Assembly: GCF_014642635.1 (NCBI RefSeq)
Contig: NZ_BMIQ01000001.1
Span: 868,001 to 932,000 of the forward strand
From: Aureimonas endophytica
Lineage (GTDB): Bacteria > Pseudomonadota > Alphaproteobacteria > Rhizobiales > Rhizobiaceae
DNA length: 64,000 nt
Direction: 5' to 3'
Within the stretch, counting starts at the first letter, position 1. Every line of letters begins with the position of its first letter. Shown here one piece after another: positions 39,982 through 50,669 of this stretch. The notes below the pieces were generated by a model. It was not told the DNA's origin, did no database searches, and saw nothing but the letters and a program-made list of their open reading frames with translations. A program made the position numbers and the translations under genes.

Positions 39982-40572
39982 TCAGCCATAGATCCACTGT
40001 TCGGGCAGTCTGGCCTCCAGCCCCTCGCCCCGCGCGATCCGGCCCGGCTTCTCCACCCAGGCGACCAGACCGCGCCGATGCTTCGCCGCCTTGACGAAGC
40101 CGAGTTCGAGATCCTCACGCCCCGGATGATGCCGGGCGATGCCGCGGCCGGACAGGCGGCAGGGGCCGTTGTCGCCATCGATCTTCAGCGTGACCCCGCC
40201 CTCGAAGAAGAGCAGCGTGCGCGGCGGCAGCCAGGTGAGCCGGGGGATGCCCTCGACCAGGAGATTGCCGCCGATCCATTCCGGCCGGATCTCCGGGATC
40301 GCCAAAGCCTCGGCGGCCTCGGCCAGTTCGTCCGGCGAAAGGAGCGAGAGCTGGCGCTCGTTGCGGATTTCCGTGCCGCGCGGATACCAGGGCTCGCGTC
40401 CGCCGGTGCGGCGCGTCGCCCCGCCATGGACATCGGCCGCGACGCCGTCGAAGCCGAGGTCCAGGGTCTCGACCGCGCTCGTGACGAAATCGTCCGGCGG
40501 GGCGCGGAACAGGCCGGCGACGCGGCCCTTCAGCTTGCGCGCCGGATGGCGCCGCATCGGGGCCTCAGACAT
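39982..40572 (-). CDS. MOSC domain protein
   Basis: 196 aa. MOSC (molybdenum cofactor sulfurase C-terminal) fold: VETLDLGFDGVAADVHGG with the conserved Asp-x-His-Gly-Gly, RNERQLSLLS, then PEWIGGNLLVEGI and the GPCRLSGRGIARHHPGRED block; a Cys in GPCRLSG sits where the family has its conserved Cys. Members handle sulfur or Mo cofactors; the substrate here is unknown. It overlaps the DedA gene by 8 bp. Confidence 0.88.
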   Translation of the reverse strand: MSEAPMRRHPARKLKGRVAGLFRAPPDDFVTSAVETLDLGFDGVAADVHGGATRRTGGREPWYPRGTEIRNERQLSLLSPDELAEAAEALAIPEIRPEWIGGNLLVEGIPRLTWLPPRTLLFFEGGVTLKIDGDNGPCRLSGRGIARHHPGREDLELGFVKAAKHRRGLVAWVEKPGRIARGEGLEARLPEQWIYG

Positions 40573-41227
40573 CGGAGGCCTCGCGGCGATGCGGCGCCTC
40601 GTTCGACTTCAGATCGACCGCATGGGCGCGCGGGCTCGGCTTGAAGGTGACGACGCGCCAGAGATAGACCGCGACGGCCAGAATGATCACCGCATTGGAG
40701 ACCGGTCCGATATAGCCCTCGATCAGATCGTAGCGCTGGCCCATCAGATAGCCGGCAAGGGCGAGGCCGCCGGTCCAGATCAGGGTGCCGAGAGCGGAAA
40801 AGGCCAGGAAGGCCCAGAAGGGCATCCGTGCCAGACCCGCCGGCACCGAGATCAGCGTGCGCACCGTCGGCACGAGCCGGCCGAGAAACACGGCCCAGTA
40901 GCCCCATTTGCGGAACCACTTGTCGGCGGTCTCGACATCCTCCGGCGTCATGGTCAGCCAGCGGCCGAAGCGGGCGGCCAGCGCGATGATGCGCTTCTCG
41001 CCGATCGCATAGCCGAGATAGTACCAGGGCAGGATGCCGAGCAGCGAGCCGGCCATGCCGGCGAGAATGACGACCGCGATCGACATCTCGCCGACCGCCG
41101 CCTGATAGCCGGCGAGCGGCATGATGATCTCGGATGGGATCGGCGGGAAGACGTTCTCCAGAAACATGAGGAGCGCGATCCCGAAGGGACCGAGCGTTTC
41201 CATGAGATGCCTGACGAAGACGTCCAT
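40565..41227 (-). CDS. DedA family membrane protein
   Basis: 220 aa, polytopic inner-membrane protein. The DedA/VTT signature is present: FLENVFPPIPSEIIMPLAGY near the N-terminus and FLGRLVPTVRTLISVPAGLARM in the middle. DedA proteins take part in envelope homeostasis, some as lipid (undecaprenyl phosphate) flippases. The ATG at 41227 fits the family; a GTG at 41257 would add 10 residues. It is coupled to the MOSC gene downstream. Confidence 0.9.
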   Translation of the reverse strand: MDVFVRHLMETLGPFGIALLMFLENVFPPIPSEIIMPLAGYQAAVGEMSIAVVILAGMAGSLLGILPWYYLGYAIGEKRIIALAARFGRWLTMTPEDVETADKWFRKWGYWAVFLGRLVPTVRTLISVPAGLARMPFWAFLAFSALGTLIWTGGLALAGYLMGQRYDLIEGYIGPVSNAVIILAVAVYLWRVVTFKPSPRAHAVDLKSNEAPHRREASDV

Positions 41228-41317
41228 CGGCCCGGATTCCCCTTGAAGTTCCGCCACGCGTTGCGCGGACAGCCATGACCGAGGCGCGGCGCGACCGCAA
41301 GGCGGCGCGGCGGCGGA

Positions 41318-41737
41318 TCAGGCGATGGCCGGCGCCCGGCCGCTCCGCAGGGCGCCTTCGATATGCGCGCGGAGCTCGTCCGCCGTATAGGGCTTCTGCA
41401 CGATTTGGCATTCGTGCCATTCCGGATCGACCCCCGCCCGGCCATAGCCGGTGGCGAAGACGATCGGCACGCCCCGGGCGCGGAGGCACGCGGCGACCGG
41501 ATAGACCTTATCGCCGGCGATATTCACGTCGAGCACGGCGAAATCGATGGCGGGAAGCGTGTCGGCCATGTCGAGCGCGCGGGCGACGCGCATGGCGAGC
41601 CCGACCACCTCGCAGCCGAATTCGTAAAGCATATCCTCGAGTTGCATGGCGACGAGCGACTCGTCCTCGACCGCGAAGACCTTCAGACCGGCAAGATCGC
41701 GCCCTTCTTCGCCCCGCCCCTCTTCCTCAGCTCGCAA
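41318..41737 (-). CDS. Single-domain response regulator
   Basis: 139 aa, receiver domain only: acidic pair in VFAVEDESLVAMQ, phosphoacceptor Asp in FAVLDVNIAG, Thr in VFATGYG and Lys in QKPY. No output domain. The TTG at 41737 lies inside the 3' end of the upstream HWE kinase gene (11-bp overlap), with GAGG about 9 nt before it. It is likely the partner of that kinase. Confidence 0.88.
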   Translation of the reverse strand: MRAEEEGRGEEGRDLAGLKVFAVEDESLVAMQLEDMLYEFGCEVVGLAMRVARALDMADTLPAIDFAVLDVNIAGDKVYPVAACLRARGVPIVFATGYGRAGVDPEWHECQIVQKPYTADELRAHIEGALRSGRAPAIA

Positions 41738-43178
41738 CGTCTCCCACCTCGGCTAACGGCACTTCGAAGCGGCAAATGACGGAGCCTTGGGCTAAATCAA
41801 GGGTGAACCCGCCGGCGAGTTCCCCTTCGAGAATGCGTTCGAGCGTGCGGATGCCGAAACCGCGCGGCCATTCGCGCGGCGGGGACGGATTGCCGGCCTC
41901 GCGCCATTCGAAGCGGAGGACGCTCTCCCCGTCTCGCGCGGCGATGGACCAGGCGAGTTCGAGCGAGCCGGTCTCGGTCGAGAGCGAGCCATACTTGAGC
42001 GCATTGCTCACCAATTCGTGAAAGACCATGGCGAGCGCCACGGCGGCGCGCGGGGTCAGATCGACCGCCGGCCCGGCCAGCGCGACGCGATCGGCGCCGA
42101 ACGCGGCCAGTTCGCCCTCGATCAGCGTCTGGAGGCCGATCTTCTCCCAATGCTGATCGCTGATCAGGTCGTGGACATTGGACAGGGCCTTGATCCGCGC
42201 CTCGAACGCGGCGACGCCCAGGCGGTCGACATGGCGGAAGCTGCGGCGGGCGATCGACTGCACGGTGGACAGCGTGTTCTTCACGCGATGGTTCAGCTCG
42301 TCGAGGAGAAGCCGCTGATGGTGCAGCGTCCGGTACTGTTCCGTGCGGTCGGTGCCCTGGATGAAGACGCCGGTGATGCGCTCCTGTCCGTCGCGGATCG
42401 GCTGGTAGTGGAAATCGACGAAGGCCTCGCGCAGCCGGTCCTCGTCGCGGCCCTTGAGAAGCAGGCGGATGCCCTCGCCGCTTTCGGCGCGGCCGGTGCG
42501 GAACACGGTGTCGAGGCGGACGATCAGATCCTGGTCGGCGATCTCGGGAAAGGCCTCGCGGATCGCCCGCCCGTCCAAGACGCGATGGCCGGTGAAGCTG
42601 CGATAGGCATGGTTGGCGAAGGAGAAACGGTGATCCTCGCCATGGACGATGGCGATCATGCCGGGCGCCTGGTCGAAGAGCCGGCGGAACTCGGCGCTCT
42701 CGGCGAGCGATTCCTGATAGGCGCGTTCCACCTCGCGGGCCCGCTGGAGAACGTCGACGCCCCCTCCCACCTCACCCGCTTCGCCGCGCTGCCGGGACAG
42801 GTAGAGGTCCGTCACGTCCACCGTGTTCTGCACGACGAAGGCGGTGCGGCCATCGGCGCCGAGAAGCGGCGTGTGCACCGCCGTCCAGTAGCGGTGATCG
42901 ACGCCGCCTTCGACGGACGGGTCGGGGATCGGATAGGGAATGAAGGCGATCGTATCGCTGGCGCCGGTGGCGAGCACCGTCTGGAGCGAGCGGCGCAGGC
43001 GCGTGCCCCCCTCGTCGTCATTGGGGAAGAGCGCGAAGAGATTGCGGCCGAGAAGCTGGTCGAGCTGCAGCTTGACGACCGCCATATAGGCCTTGTTGGC
43101 CGCGACATAGTTCAGATTGGCGTCGAGCACCATGTAGGGGCTCGGGATCTCGTCGAACAAACTCGCAAAGTCGATCAC
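41727..43178 (-). CDS. PAS-containing HWE-family sensor histidine kinase
   Basis: 483 aa from the GTG at 43178 (506 aa if ATG 43247 is used). Two PAS domains (about 1-110, IDFASLFDEIPSPYMVLD; and about 165-280 with FRRLFDQAPGMIAIVHGED), then an HWE/HisKA_2 kinase core with the phosphoacceptor in LLLDELNHRVKNTLSTVQS and the ATP-binding MVFHELVSNALKYGSLS. No membrane segment, so a soluble sensor. The GTG is preferred because GGA lies about 10 nt upstream and relatives start at this point. It is cotranscribed with the receiver-only regulator. Confidence 0.88.
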   Translation of the reverse strand: MIDFASLFDEIPSPYMVLDANLNYVAANKAYMAVVKLQLDQLLGRNLFALFPNDDEGGTRLRRSLQTVLATGASDTIAFIPYPIPDPSVEGGVDHRYWTAVHTPLLGADGRTAFVVQNTVDVTDLYLSRQRGEAGEVGGGVDVLQRAREVERAYQESLAESAEFRRLFDQAPGMIAIVHGEDHRFSFANHAYRSFTGHRVLDGRAIREAFPEIADQDLIVRLDTVFRTGRAESGEGIRLLLKGRDEDRLREAFVDFHYQPIRDGQERITGVFIQGTDRTEQYRTLHHQRLLLDELNHRVKNTLSTVQSIARRSFRHVDRLGVAAFEARIKALSNVHDLISDQHWEKIGLQTLIEGELAAFGADRVALAGPAVDLTPRAAVALAMVFHELVSNALKYGSLSTETGSLELAWSIAARDGESVLRFEWREAGNPSPPREWPRGFGIRTLERILEGELAGGFTLDLAQGSVICRFEVPLAEVGDVAS

Positions 43179-43257
43179 GGCATGCACCGTCCGAAAAGCG
43201 TCTGGTCTTGCACGGTCGGGATGCGAGGCGGAACGTCCGTCTCGCATCGGCTTATGA

Positions 43258-43320
43258 AGCCTTCGGCAGAAGCGAGGCGCGCCGCGCTCGGCGCGGCGCC
43301 GCGTTTCCGGCCCGAAGGCT
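43258..43320 (-). terminator. Nested hairpin after ettA
   Basis: AGCCTTCGG (43258-43266) pairs with CCGAAGGCT (43312-43320), enclosing a 9-bp hairpin GCGCCGCGC-TCG-GCGCGGCGC (43279-43299). It begins 6 bp beyond the ettA stop. No T-tract follows, so it may stabilise the mRNA end or assist Rho-dependent termination. Confidence 0.4.
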
Positions 43321-43326
43321 GTCCCG

Positions 43327-44976
<1,650 letters not shown>

Positions 44977-45045
44977 GGCGCGCGCGAAACTCCAAGAATT
45001 TGGGCGTTCGGAAAACCTGCCGCGTACCTAAGCGATCGGACGGCG

Positions 45046-45615
45046 ATGAGCAACAAAAGCCGCTCGGATTCACCCGAAGAAGCGTTCCGGCGCGAACAGC
45101 GCGGCGTGGCGAAGGGCATCGCGGCGGCGATCGGCGCCTCGCTTCTCGTCGCGGCTCTCGCCCTCGCGCTCGTTCCCGCGCCGGTCGCGCCGGAGGCCGG
45201 AGCGAGCGAAAGCATCGCCGCCCTACTCCCCTGGCTCGCCCCGCTCGGCCTGCCGCTCGCCGGCGGCGTCGCGGCCGTCGCCCACCACCGCTTCTTCCAT
45301 GCCGGGGCGATCGAAGGCGGCGACCCGCCCGCCGACCGCGCTCTCGCCGTCGCGCGGGCCTTTCTCCAGAACACGCTGGAACAGACGCTTCTCGCCGGCC
45401 TCGCCTTCCTGGCGCTCGCCGCGAGCCTGCCGCCCGACGCCTCGGCCCTCCTGCCGGTCTTCGTCCTCTGGTTCGTCGCCGCCCGGCTCGCCTTTCGTCT
45501 CGGCTATCCGAAGGGCGCGGCGGCTCGCGCCTTCGGTTTCGCCGCGACCTTCTTTCCGAGCGTCGCGGCGCTTCTCGTCGCCACCGCTCTCCTCCTGGCG
45601 CGCGCCTTGAGCTGA
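45046..45615 (+). CDS. MAPEG family membrane protein
   Basis: 189 aa with four hydrophobic segments. The block RAFLQNTLEQTLLAGLAFLAL and RLAFRLGYPKGAAARAFGF matches the MAPEG fold (membrane-associated eicosanoid/glutathione metabolism proteins). The function in bacteria is unclear; no glutathione partner gene is adjacent. The ATG at 45046 lies 69 bp from the divergent ettA start. Confidence 0.8.
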   Translation: MSNKSRSDSPEEAFRREQRGVAKGIAAAIGASLLVAALALALVPAPVAPEAGASESIAALLPWLAPLGLPLAGGVAAVAHHRFFHAGAIEGGDPPADRALAVARAFLQNTLEQTLLAGLAFLALAASLPPDASALLPVFVLWFVAARLAFRLGYPKGAAARAFGFAATFFPSVAALLVATALLLARALS

Positions 45616-45623
45616 GACGCCGC

Positions 45624-46367
45624 CTATTGCAGGCCGACCGGATCGACGATCCCGCCCGGACAGCCGGGCTTCGTCGGGCGCGAGCCGGCGATCAGCGCCG
45701 CGATGTCGGGCCGCTCGGCGATCTCGCCGGACAGGCCGATCGTCAACTCATCGATCAGCCGCCGGCTGCCGTCGTCGCGGCAGGACACGCGGACCCGCTC
45801 GCCGGCGCCGGGGCCGAAGGCCTTGTCGAAGGCGGCGCGGATCTCCTCCGTCGAAAGGTTCTGGCCGATCCGCGCAGCGAAGAGCTCCGCCACGGCCGAG
45901 CCGTTCACCGCATCGAGAAGCGCGATCGCCCGGCCGAAATAACCCTCCGCGTCGAGACCGAAGCAGGTGCCGTGCCGCGCCCATTCATGCCGTTCGAGCA
46001 GGGACTGCGTGCCGGGCATGGCATCATCGAGCCGTGCCTTCGTCGCGGCCGAAAGCTGCGGCTCCGGCAGGCTCTTCCAGCCGCCGGTCTTCGTCTGCTC
46101 CTTCAGGGGCGCGGCGGGCCCGCAATATTCGCGGCTGCGCGGCTGCGGCCAGAGGCCGTGCAGCGAGAAGCGCCGGCCGTCCGCCCGGTCCGCCGTCTGG
46201 CTGCGGCATTCGGGTTTCCTCGACTGGCCCTCGCAGAAGGCGGGCTGCCAGCTGATCGCCAGGACATTGCGTGTCGAGGGGCGGGACACCTCGCTCTCCT
46301 GGGCGCCGGCCGCGCCGAGAGGCAGGAGGAGGCCGAACAGGAACAGGGCGGCGCAAAGTCTCGGCAT
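45624..46367 (-). CDS. Secreted ribonuclease T2
   Basis: 247 aa with a signal peptide cleaved after AGA (about residue 22). Both T2 active-site motifs are intact: CAS I FSLHGLWP with His70 and CAS II HEWARHGTCF with His127, Glu128 and His132. It should be a periplasmic or secreted endoribonuclease producing 2',3'-cyclic phosphates. It converges with the MAPEG gene, 8 bp apart. Confidence 0.93.
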   Translation of the reverse strand: MPRLCAALFLFGLLLPLGAAGAQESEVSRPSTRNVLAISWQPAFCEGQSRKPECRSQTADRADGRRFSLHGLWPQPRSREYCGPAAPLKEQTKTGGWKSLPEPQLSAATKARLDDAMPGTQSLLERHEWARHGTCFGLDAEGYFGRAIALLDAVNGSAVAELFAARIGQNLSTEEIRAAFDKAFGPGAGERVRVSCRDDGSRRLIDELTIGLSGEIAERPDIAALIAGSRPTKPGCPGGIVDPVGLQ

Positions 46368-46507
46368 CGGTGGCTCGCTCCAGAACTAAACAGGAACATT
46401 GCCGAGTCGCGCGATTCTGGCAAGTGAGCCGGCCCGGCGATCTGGCAAAATCGCCGCGGCCGCGCGATCTCTTTCGGAATACCCGCTCTCCAGCCGCGAG
46501 ATCCCGT

Positions 46508-47446
46508 TTGTTCGACACCCGCACCAGCTTCGACAGTCCGAGCGGCGCGACGCTCAATCTCTACCGGGCCACGGCGCGCGGGCATGAACGCGGCGTCCTT
46601 CTCGTGTTGCATGGTCTCGCCGAGCATGCCGGCCGCTATGCCCGCTTCGCCGGTGAGATGGCGGGGCGCGGCTTCCATGTCTATGCGCATGACCATCGCG
46701 GCCATGGCTCGACCAGCGCGCGCGACGCGCCGCTGCGCCGCTTCGGCAAGACGGAGGGCGGCGCGAAGGTGCTGGCCGATTGCGCTTCCGTCCTCACCGA
46801 AGCCGACCGCGAGCATCACGGCCTGCCGGTCATTCTCTTCGGTCATTCGATGGGTGCCCATATCGCACTGAACGTCGCCATCCGGCGCGGCGCGGCGCTG
46901 GCGGGCCTCGCGCTCTGGAACGCCGATTTCACCTTCGGCAGGAAGGAGACGCTCGGCCTCGCGGCGCTGAAGGTCGAGCGGGCGCTGAAGGGCTCCGACG
47001 TCGCGAGCGAGCTCTTCGCCCGGGCCACCTTCGGCGCCTGGGGCAGAAGCGTGCCGGACCGGCGAACGGAGGCCGACTGGCTGAGCCATGACGCGGCGGC
47101 GGTGGAGGCCTATCGGCGCGATCCGCTCTGCGGCTGGACGCCGACCAATTCCCTGGCCATGGATCTTCTCGGCCTCGTGCGCGACGCTTCCGGCGAAGCC
47201 GCCTGGGCGCGCCTGCCGAGCGCCCTCCCCGTTCATGTGCTGGGCGGCGCGGAAGACCCCGCCACCCGCCAGGGCGCAGCGGCGCGGGACTTGGCGGGCG
47301 GGCTGCGCCATGCCGGCAGCCGGGATGTCGAACTCCTCATCCTGGAAGGGGCGCGGCACGAGGCGCTGAACGAGATCGAGCCGATCCGCCGCATGGCGCT
47401 AGCCGGCTTCGAAACCTGGCTGGACCGCATCCTGCCTGCGGCATGA
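46508..47446 (+). CDS. Alpha/beta hydrolase, monoacylglycerol lipase/lysophospholipase type
   Basis: 312 aa from the TTG at 46508. The hydrolase core shows LVLHGLAEHAGRY, AHDHRGHGST, the nucleophile elbow GHSMGAH and a C-terminal GARHE His, giving a Ser-Asp-His triad; this matches the YvaC/PldB-type serine aminopeptidase_S33 family. The start is uncertain: the open frame reaches back to 46271 but overlaps the RNase T2 gene, and a GTG at 46424 is possible. The first clearly family-like residues follow the TTG. Confidence 0.85.
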   Translation: MFDTRTSFDSPSGATLNLYRATARGHERGVLLVLHGLAEHAGRYARFAGEMAGRGFHVYAHDHRGHGSTSARDAPLRRFGKTEGGAKVLADCASVLTEADREHHGLPVILFGHSMGAHIALNVAIRRGAALAGLALWNADFTFGRKETLGLAALKVERALKGSDVASELFARATFGAWGRSVPDRRTEADWLSHDAAAVEAYRRDPLCGWTPTNSLAMDLLGLVRDASGEAAWARLPSALPVHVLGGAEDPATRQGAAARDLAGGLRHAGSRDVELLILEGARHEALNEIEPIRRMALAGFETWLDRILPAA

Positions 47447-47477
47447 CGGCGCGGCGCGCCGGCCTATCTTTCGGGGA

Positions 47478-47993
47478 ATGGAAACCGCCGTTCCGCATAT
47501 CGTCTCGCCGAGCCTCTGGGAGGAGTCGCTCCGTCTCGTCGCGGCTCTGGTGCTGGCCGGGCTGATCGGCATCGAGCGCGAGGCCCGGGCGAAGAATGCC
47601 GGGCTGAAGACGCATATGCTCGTCGGCGTCGGCTCCTGCCTCTTCACGCTGCTGATGATCATCCTCATCGCGCGCTATCAGAGCGACATGGTGCGCGCCG
47701 ATCCGGTGCGCATCGTCAGCGCGGTGACCTCCGGCGTCGCCTTCCTGGCGGCCGGCCTCATCATCCACGGCAAGGGACGGGTGCTCGGCCTCACCACCGG
47801 CGCCTCGCTCTGGATGGCCGGCGCCATCGGCCTCGCCTGCGGCCTCGGCGAATTCGGCCTCGCGGCGGTCGCCGTCGTCGCGACCCTCACCATCCTCGGC
47901 CTCGTCAAGCTCGTTCAGGTCTGGCTCTTTCCGAACCGGCACGCGGCGAAGGAGCGGCGCACGCGGCGCTCCTATCGTTCGCGAGCCCGGTGA
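47478..47993 (+). CDS. MgtC/SapB family membrane protein
   Basis: 171 aa. Four to five membrane segments; the MgtC signature RLVAALVLAGLIGIEREARAK and GLKTHMLVGVGSCLFTL, then VTSGVAFLAAGLI and LTTGASLWMAGAIG, is clear. MgtC proteins matter for magnesium limitation and intramacrophage survival in pathogens. The C-terminal domain is short, as in SapB-type members. It lies 31 bp downstream of the hydrolase and may share its transcript. Confidence 0.9.
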   Translation: METAVPHIVSPSLWEESLRLVAALVLAGLIGIEREARAKNAGLKTHMLVGVGSCLFTLLMIILIARYQSDMVRADPVRIVSAVTSGVAFLAAGLIIHGKGRVLGLTTGASLWMAGAIGLACGLGEFGLAAVAVVATLTILGLVKLVQVWLFPNRHAAKERRTRRSYRSRAR

Positions 47994-48000
47994 CGGGGGC

Positions 48001-48354
48001 CTACCGGTCCTGAAGGGCGCGGATCAGACCGGGCGTGACATGGCCGAACTCCATGGACTGGAAGTCGGAATAGCTGAGCCGACCGCTCGCCAGCGCATTC
48101 GTCACGCGCGTGCAGAGGATCTTCTCCAAGGGCGCATTCGCCGAGACATTGGCGACCTTCGCGAGCATGCGCCGCTCTTCCCCCACCACATGGGAGGTCT
48201 TCAGGCAGTGATCGACGAGTTCCTGCCGAAGCGCGGGGCTGCCCTTCAAGGCTTCCTGCGCGGCAGCATATTTCTCCGACGTGACGCAGCTGGATAGGGC
48301 CGTCGAAAGCCCGATCATCCCGAGGATCGCGAAAGTCCGACGAAGTCGCAGCAT
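48001..48354 (-). CDS. Predicted lipoprotein, function unknown
   Basis: 117 aa. Signal peptide ending in L-S-S-C (Cys23 from the ATG at 48354), then a mostly helical mature domain with two further Cys residues (HCLKTS, ILCTRV) that could pair. No family recognised. A GTG at 48369 would add five residues. It converges with the MgtC gene, 7 bp apart, and its mRNA is preceded by about 70 bp after the ClpP-like gene. Confidence 0.7.
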   Translation of the reverse strand: MLRLRRTFAILGMIGLSTALSSCVTSEKYAAAQEALKGSPALRQELVDHCLKTSHVVGEERRMLAKVANVSANAPLEKILCTRVTNALASGRLSYSDFQSMEFGHVTPGLIRALQDR

Positions 48355-48426
48355 GGCCCACTCACACAAGCACAGGATGTGCCTACTGAGCTCTTCGCAC
48401 GGTCGGAAGAGAAAGTCGATAGGCTG

Positions 48427-49317
48427 CTAAGGCGAGAGGCCGAAGGCGCGCGCGAGGCTGTCCGGCATCGGCGGCCCCTGCACCGGCTTCGTCGTGAAGT
48501 TCGCCTCGGCGAGTTCCTGAGGCGTCAGGACATAGAGGGCTTCGGGGGGCGTGCGCATCGCCTTGATCCAGACCTCCGGCGCGATCCCCATCTCGGCGAG
48601 AAGCTCCTGGCAGCGCGCCACCGTCGACTGGATGTCGGAGATCGAGCGGTCGAGATCGGCGAGGCGGCGGAAGCCGGCCGCGCCTTCGGCCGCGTAGACC
48701 TGATGGAGGCCGATCCAGGCCCCCGCGCCGGCGCTGCGATGCACGCCGCCGGCAAGGACCAGCGGACAGGCCGAGGCGCAATAGCCGTCGGCGGGCACCT
48801 CCGTGTCGAGCCGGCGCTCGCGCAGGAGCCGCGCCATGGCCATCGCATCCTCCACCGCGCCGCCCGGCGAATGGAGCACGAGGGTCCTGGCGCCCGCGCC
48901 CACGCCGTCGAGAAAGGCGCGCAGCGCGTCCGCCGTGCCGGGATCGATGCGGCCGACCGCCGTAGCCAGGGCGCCGGGCGCCGTCCGGAAGGTCATCGGC
49001 CGCGCCATGGCCTCGCCCGGCACCGGGCCGTCATAGCCCGGCAGACGCGGCTCGCCCCGATCCGGACCGACGGGAATGGTCCTCGGCAGGAAGGGCCGGA
49101 CCTGGTCGCCGGGGCTCGGCGGCGCCAGCGGCATCGGCTCGGTGCGCTCCAGCCGCTCGCGCTCGGCATCGGCGGCGGCGAGCGCTTGGTAGTCGAGGGC
49201 GGCGGTGCCGATGGCGAGGACGAGAAGCGCGAAGAAGATGCCGCGCAGCACGGCGCCGTCCGGGATGGACCGGAACAGGCGCTCCAGCCGGCCGGGGGCG
49301 TAGTCGTCGCCGACCAT
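48427..49317 (-). CDS. COG3904-type membrane-anchored ClpP-like protein
   Basis: 296 aa. One membrane segment near the N-terminus (about residues 22-40), then a periplasmic ClpP/crotonase-fold domain: LVLHSPGGAVEDAMAMARLLRER resembles the SPGG strand-turn of ClpP, and GYCASACPLVLAGG places a Ser where ClpP and SppA have the nucleophile. A catalytic His is suggested by GLHQVY. Protease activity is not shown for this family. It lies 8 bp after the polytopic membrane protein gene and is cotranscribed with it. Confidence 0.75.
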   Translation of the reverse strand: MVGDDYAPGRLERLFRSIPDGAVLRGIFFALLVLAIGTAALDYQALAAADAERERLERTEPMPLAPPSPGDQVRPFLPRTIPVGPDRGEPRLPGYDGPVPGEAMARPMTFRTAPGALATAVGRIDPGTADALRAFLDGVGAGARTLVLHSPGGAVEDAMAMARLLRERRLDTEVPADGYCASACPLVLAGGVHRSAGAGAWIGLHQVYAAEGAAGFRRLADLDRSISDIQSTVARCQELLAEMGIAPEVWIKAMRTPPEALYVLTPQELAEANFTTKPVQGPPMPDSLARAFGLSP

Positions 49318-49325
49318 CGCCGTCC

Positions 49326-50597
49326 CTAGCGCAGCGCGCTTTTCGGATAGTGCGCCGCCGGCTGGTTCTGCTGGACGACATCGTCATGCGCCGCGAAGGC
49401 GGCGTCGCTCTCGCCGTCCATGGCGCGCAGCTGGCGGTGGATGCGTAGCGCCTGCATCAGTTCGGCGGCGCTCATCTCGCCGGTCTCGGCGGCGCTGCCC
49501 TCCTCGCGGCGGATGACGTCCTGCACGACGCAGAGGATGAAGATGAGGACGCCCGGCAAAAGATCGATGGCGATGGCCCCGGCCCAGGACGGCAGGAAAT
49601 CACCGGCATAGCGGATGACGGCTTCCGGCGCCGAGAGCGGGGTGAAGCGCAGCGGCTCGACCACCGGCCGGGCGAGGATCTCGTCGGCGGCGCGGGCGAG
49701 CTGGTCGCTCTGCGCCTTCACGGCGGCCTCCACCTTGCCGACGACCTCCGTCTGGCGGGTCTGGAGATTGGCGTCGGCGGCATCGGCGACCGGCGCGATG
49801 AAGCTCTTGCCGAGATCCTCGGCCGCCCGCTTCACCGCCGGGGCGACCGAGGTCTGCTGGAGCGCGGTGATGAGGCCGGAGAGCTTCACCGCCTCCTCGG
49901 CATAGGCGTTGGAGCGCTGGGCGACCGGACCGGCGGAGGAGACGAGCTCGCGCATCGTCGCAAGGCGCTTCGAGCCCTCGGCGAAGATCGCGTCGACGCT
50001 TTTCCGCGATTCGAGGATCTCCCCCTGCAAGCCGCCGAGCTGGCCGGACATCTGCGACAGGAGCTGCACCACCGTACCGGAGCCGGACGTGCCGGTGAGC
50101 GCGCCGGACTGGCGCTCGACATCGGCGAGCCCGGCGAAGCGCTGGGCGGCGAGCTGGATGTCGGGCAACAGGCTCTGGGCGGCGAGCGCGTTCTCGTTCG
50201 CGGCGTTGAAGCGCTGCTGATAGTCCTCCGTCGTGTTGGAGAGATGCTGTTCCAGCGCCGCCGCGCCGGCCAGGGCCGAGGCGTTGAGCCAGGAGGACAT
50301 GGCCATGATCATCACGGCGCCGAGCAGCATGGCCAGATAAAGGAAGCCCCGGCTGCCGCGCACATGCGGCATCAGCCGCATCAGATAGGACCAGAAGGCG
50401 TAGATGCCGACCGACACGGCCGAAGAATAGATGACGGCGCCGAGAAAGACGGTCGTCGCCGAGCCGTCGAGCAGCTCGCGCACCCCGAGATAGGTGAAGA
50501 CGCCGCTGCCGAGCGCCAGCACGGACAGGGTGACCTGCGTCGTCGTCTCCAGGCGGTTCACCTGACCGCGCAGGAGATAGGATTGCGATTTGGACAT
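49326..50597 (-). CDS. Membrane protein of unknown function with a large extracytoplasmic helical domain
   Basis: 423 aa. Three hydrophobic segments at about 20-40, 47-68 and 80-103, then some 230 residues of Ala/Gln/Glu-rich helical (coiled-coil-like) sequence, and a fourth membrane segment at about 335-362. No family recognised. The ATG at 50597 is chosen from the hydrophobicity pattern; upstream sequence is promoter-like and carries a CtrA-type site. It forms a two-gene unit with the ClpP-like gene. Confidence 0.7.
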   Translation of the reverse strand: MSKSQSYLLRGQVNRLETTTQVTLSVLALGSGVFTYLGVRELLDGSATTVFLGAVIYSSAVSVGIYAFWSYLMRLMPHVRGSRGFLYLAMLLGAVMIMAMSSWLNASALAGAAALEQHLSNTTEDYQQRFNAANENALAAQSLLPDIQLAAQRFAGLADVERQSGALTGTSGSGTVVQLLSQMSGQLGGLQGEILESRKSVDAIFAEGSKRLATMRELVSSAGPVAQRSNAYAEEAVKLSGLITALQQTSVAPAVKRAAEDLGKSFIAPVADAADANLQTRQTEVVGKVEAAVKAQSDQLARAADEILARPVVEPLRFTPLSAPEAVIRYAGDFLPSWAGAIAIDLLPGVLIFILCVVQDVIRREEGSAAETGEMSAAELMQALRIHRQLRAMDGESDAAFAAHDDVVQQNQPAAHYPKSALR

Positions 50598-50654
50598 GAC
50601 GGCCCCGGACGGGCCGGCGCGGCCGCCCCACGCGCCGCCACCGGAAACCATTGG

Positions 50655-50669
50655 TTAAGCAGACATTAA
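50655..50669. promoter_or_regulatory. CtrA-type site upstream of the membrane protein/ClpP-like operon
   Basis: TTAAGCAGACATTAA is TTAA-N7-TTAA. It lies 58-72 bp before the ATG at 50597, the same distance as the site upstream of ddl, and 119 bp before the divergent PHP gene. CtrA binding is inferred from the consensus only. Confidence 0.5.

Noticed and set aside
46271-46507. N-terminal extension of the alpha/beta hydrolase frame
   Set aside because: Overlaps the RNase T2 gene start on the other strand and has no family similarity; a later start is used.
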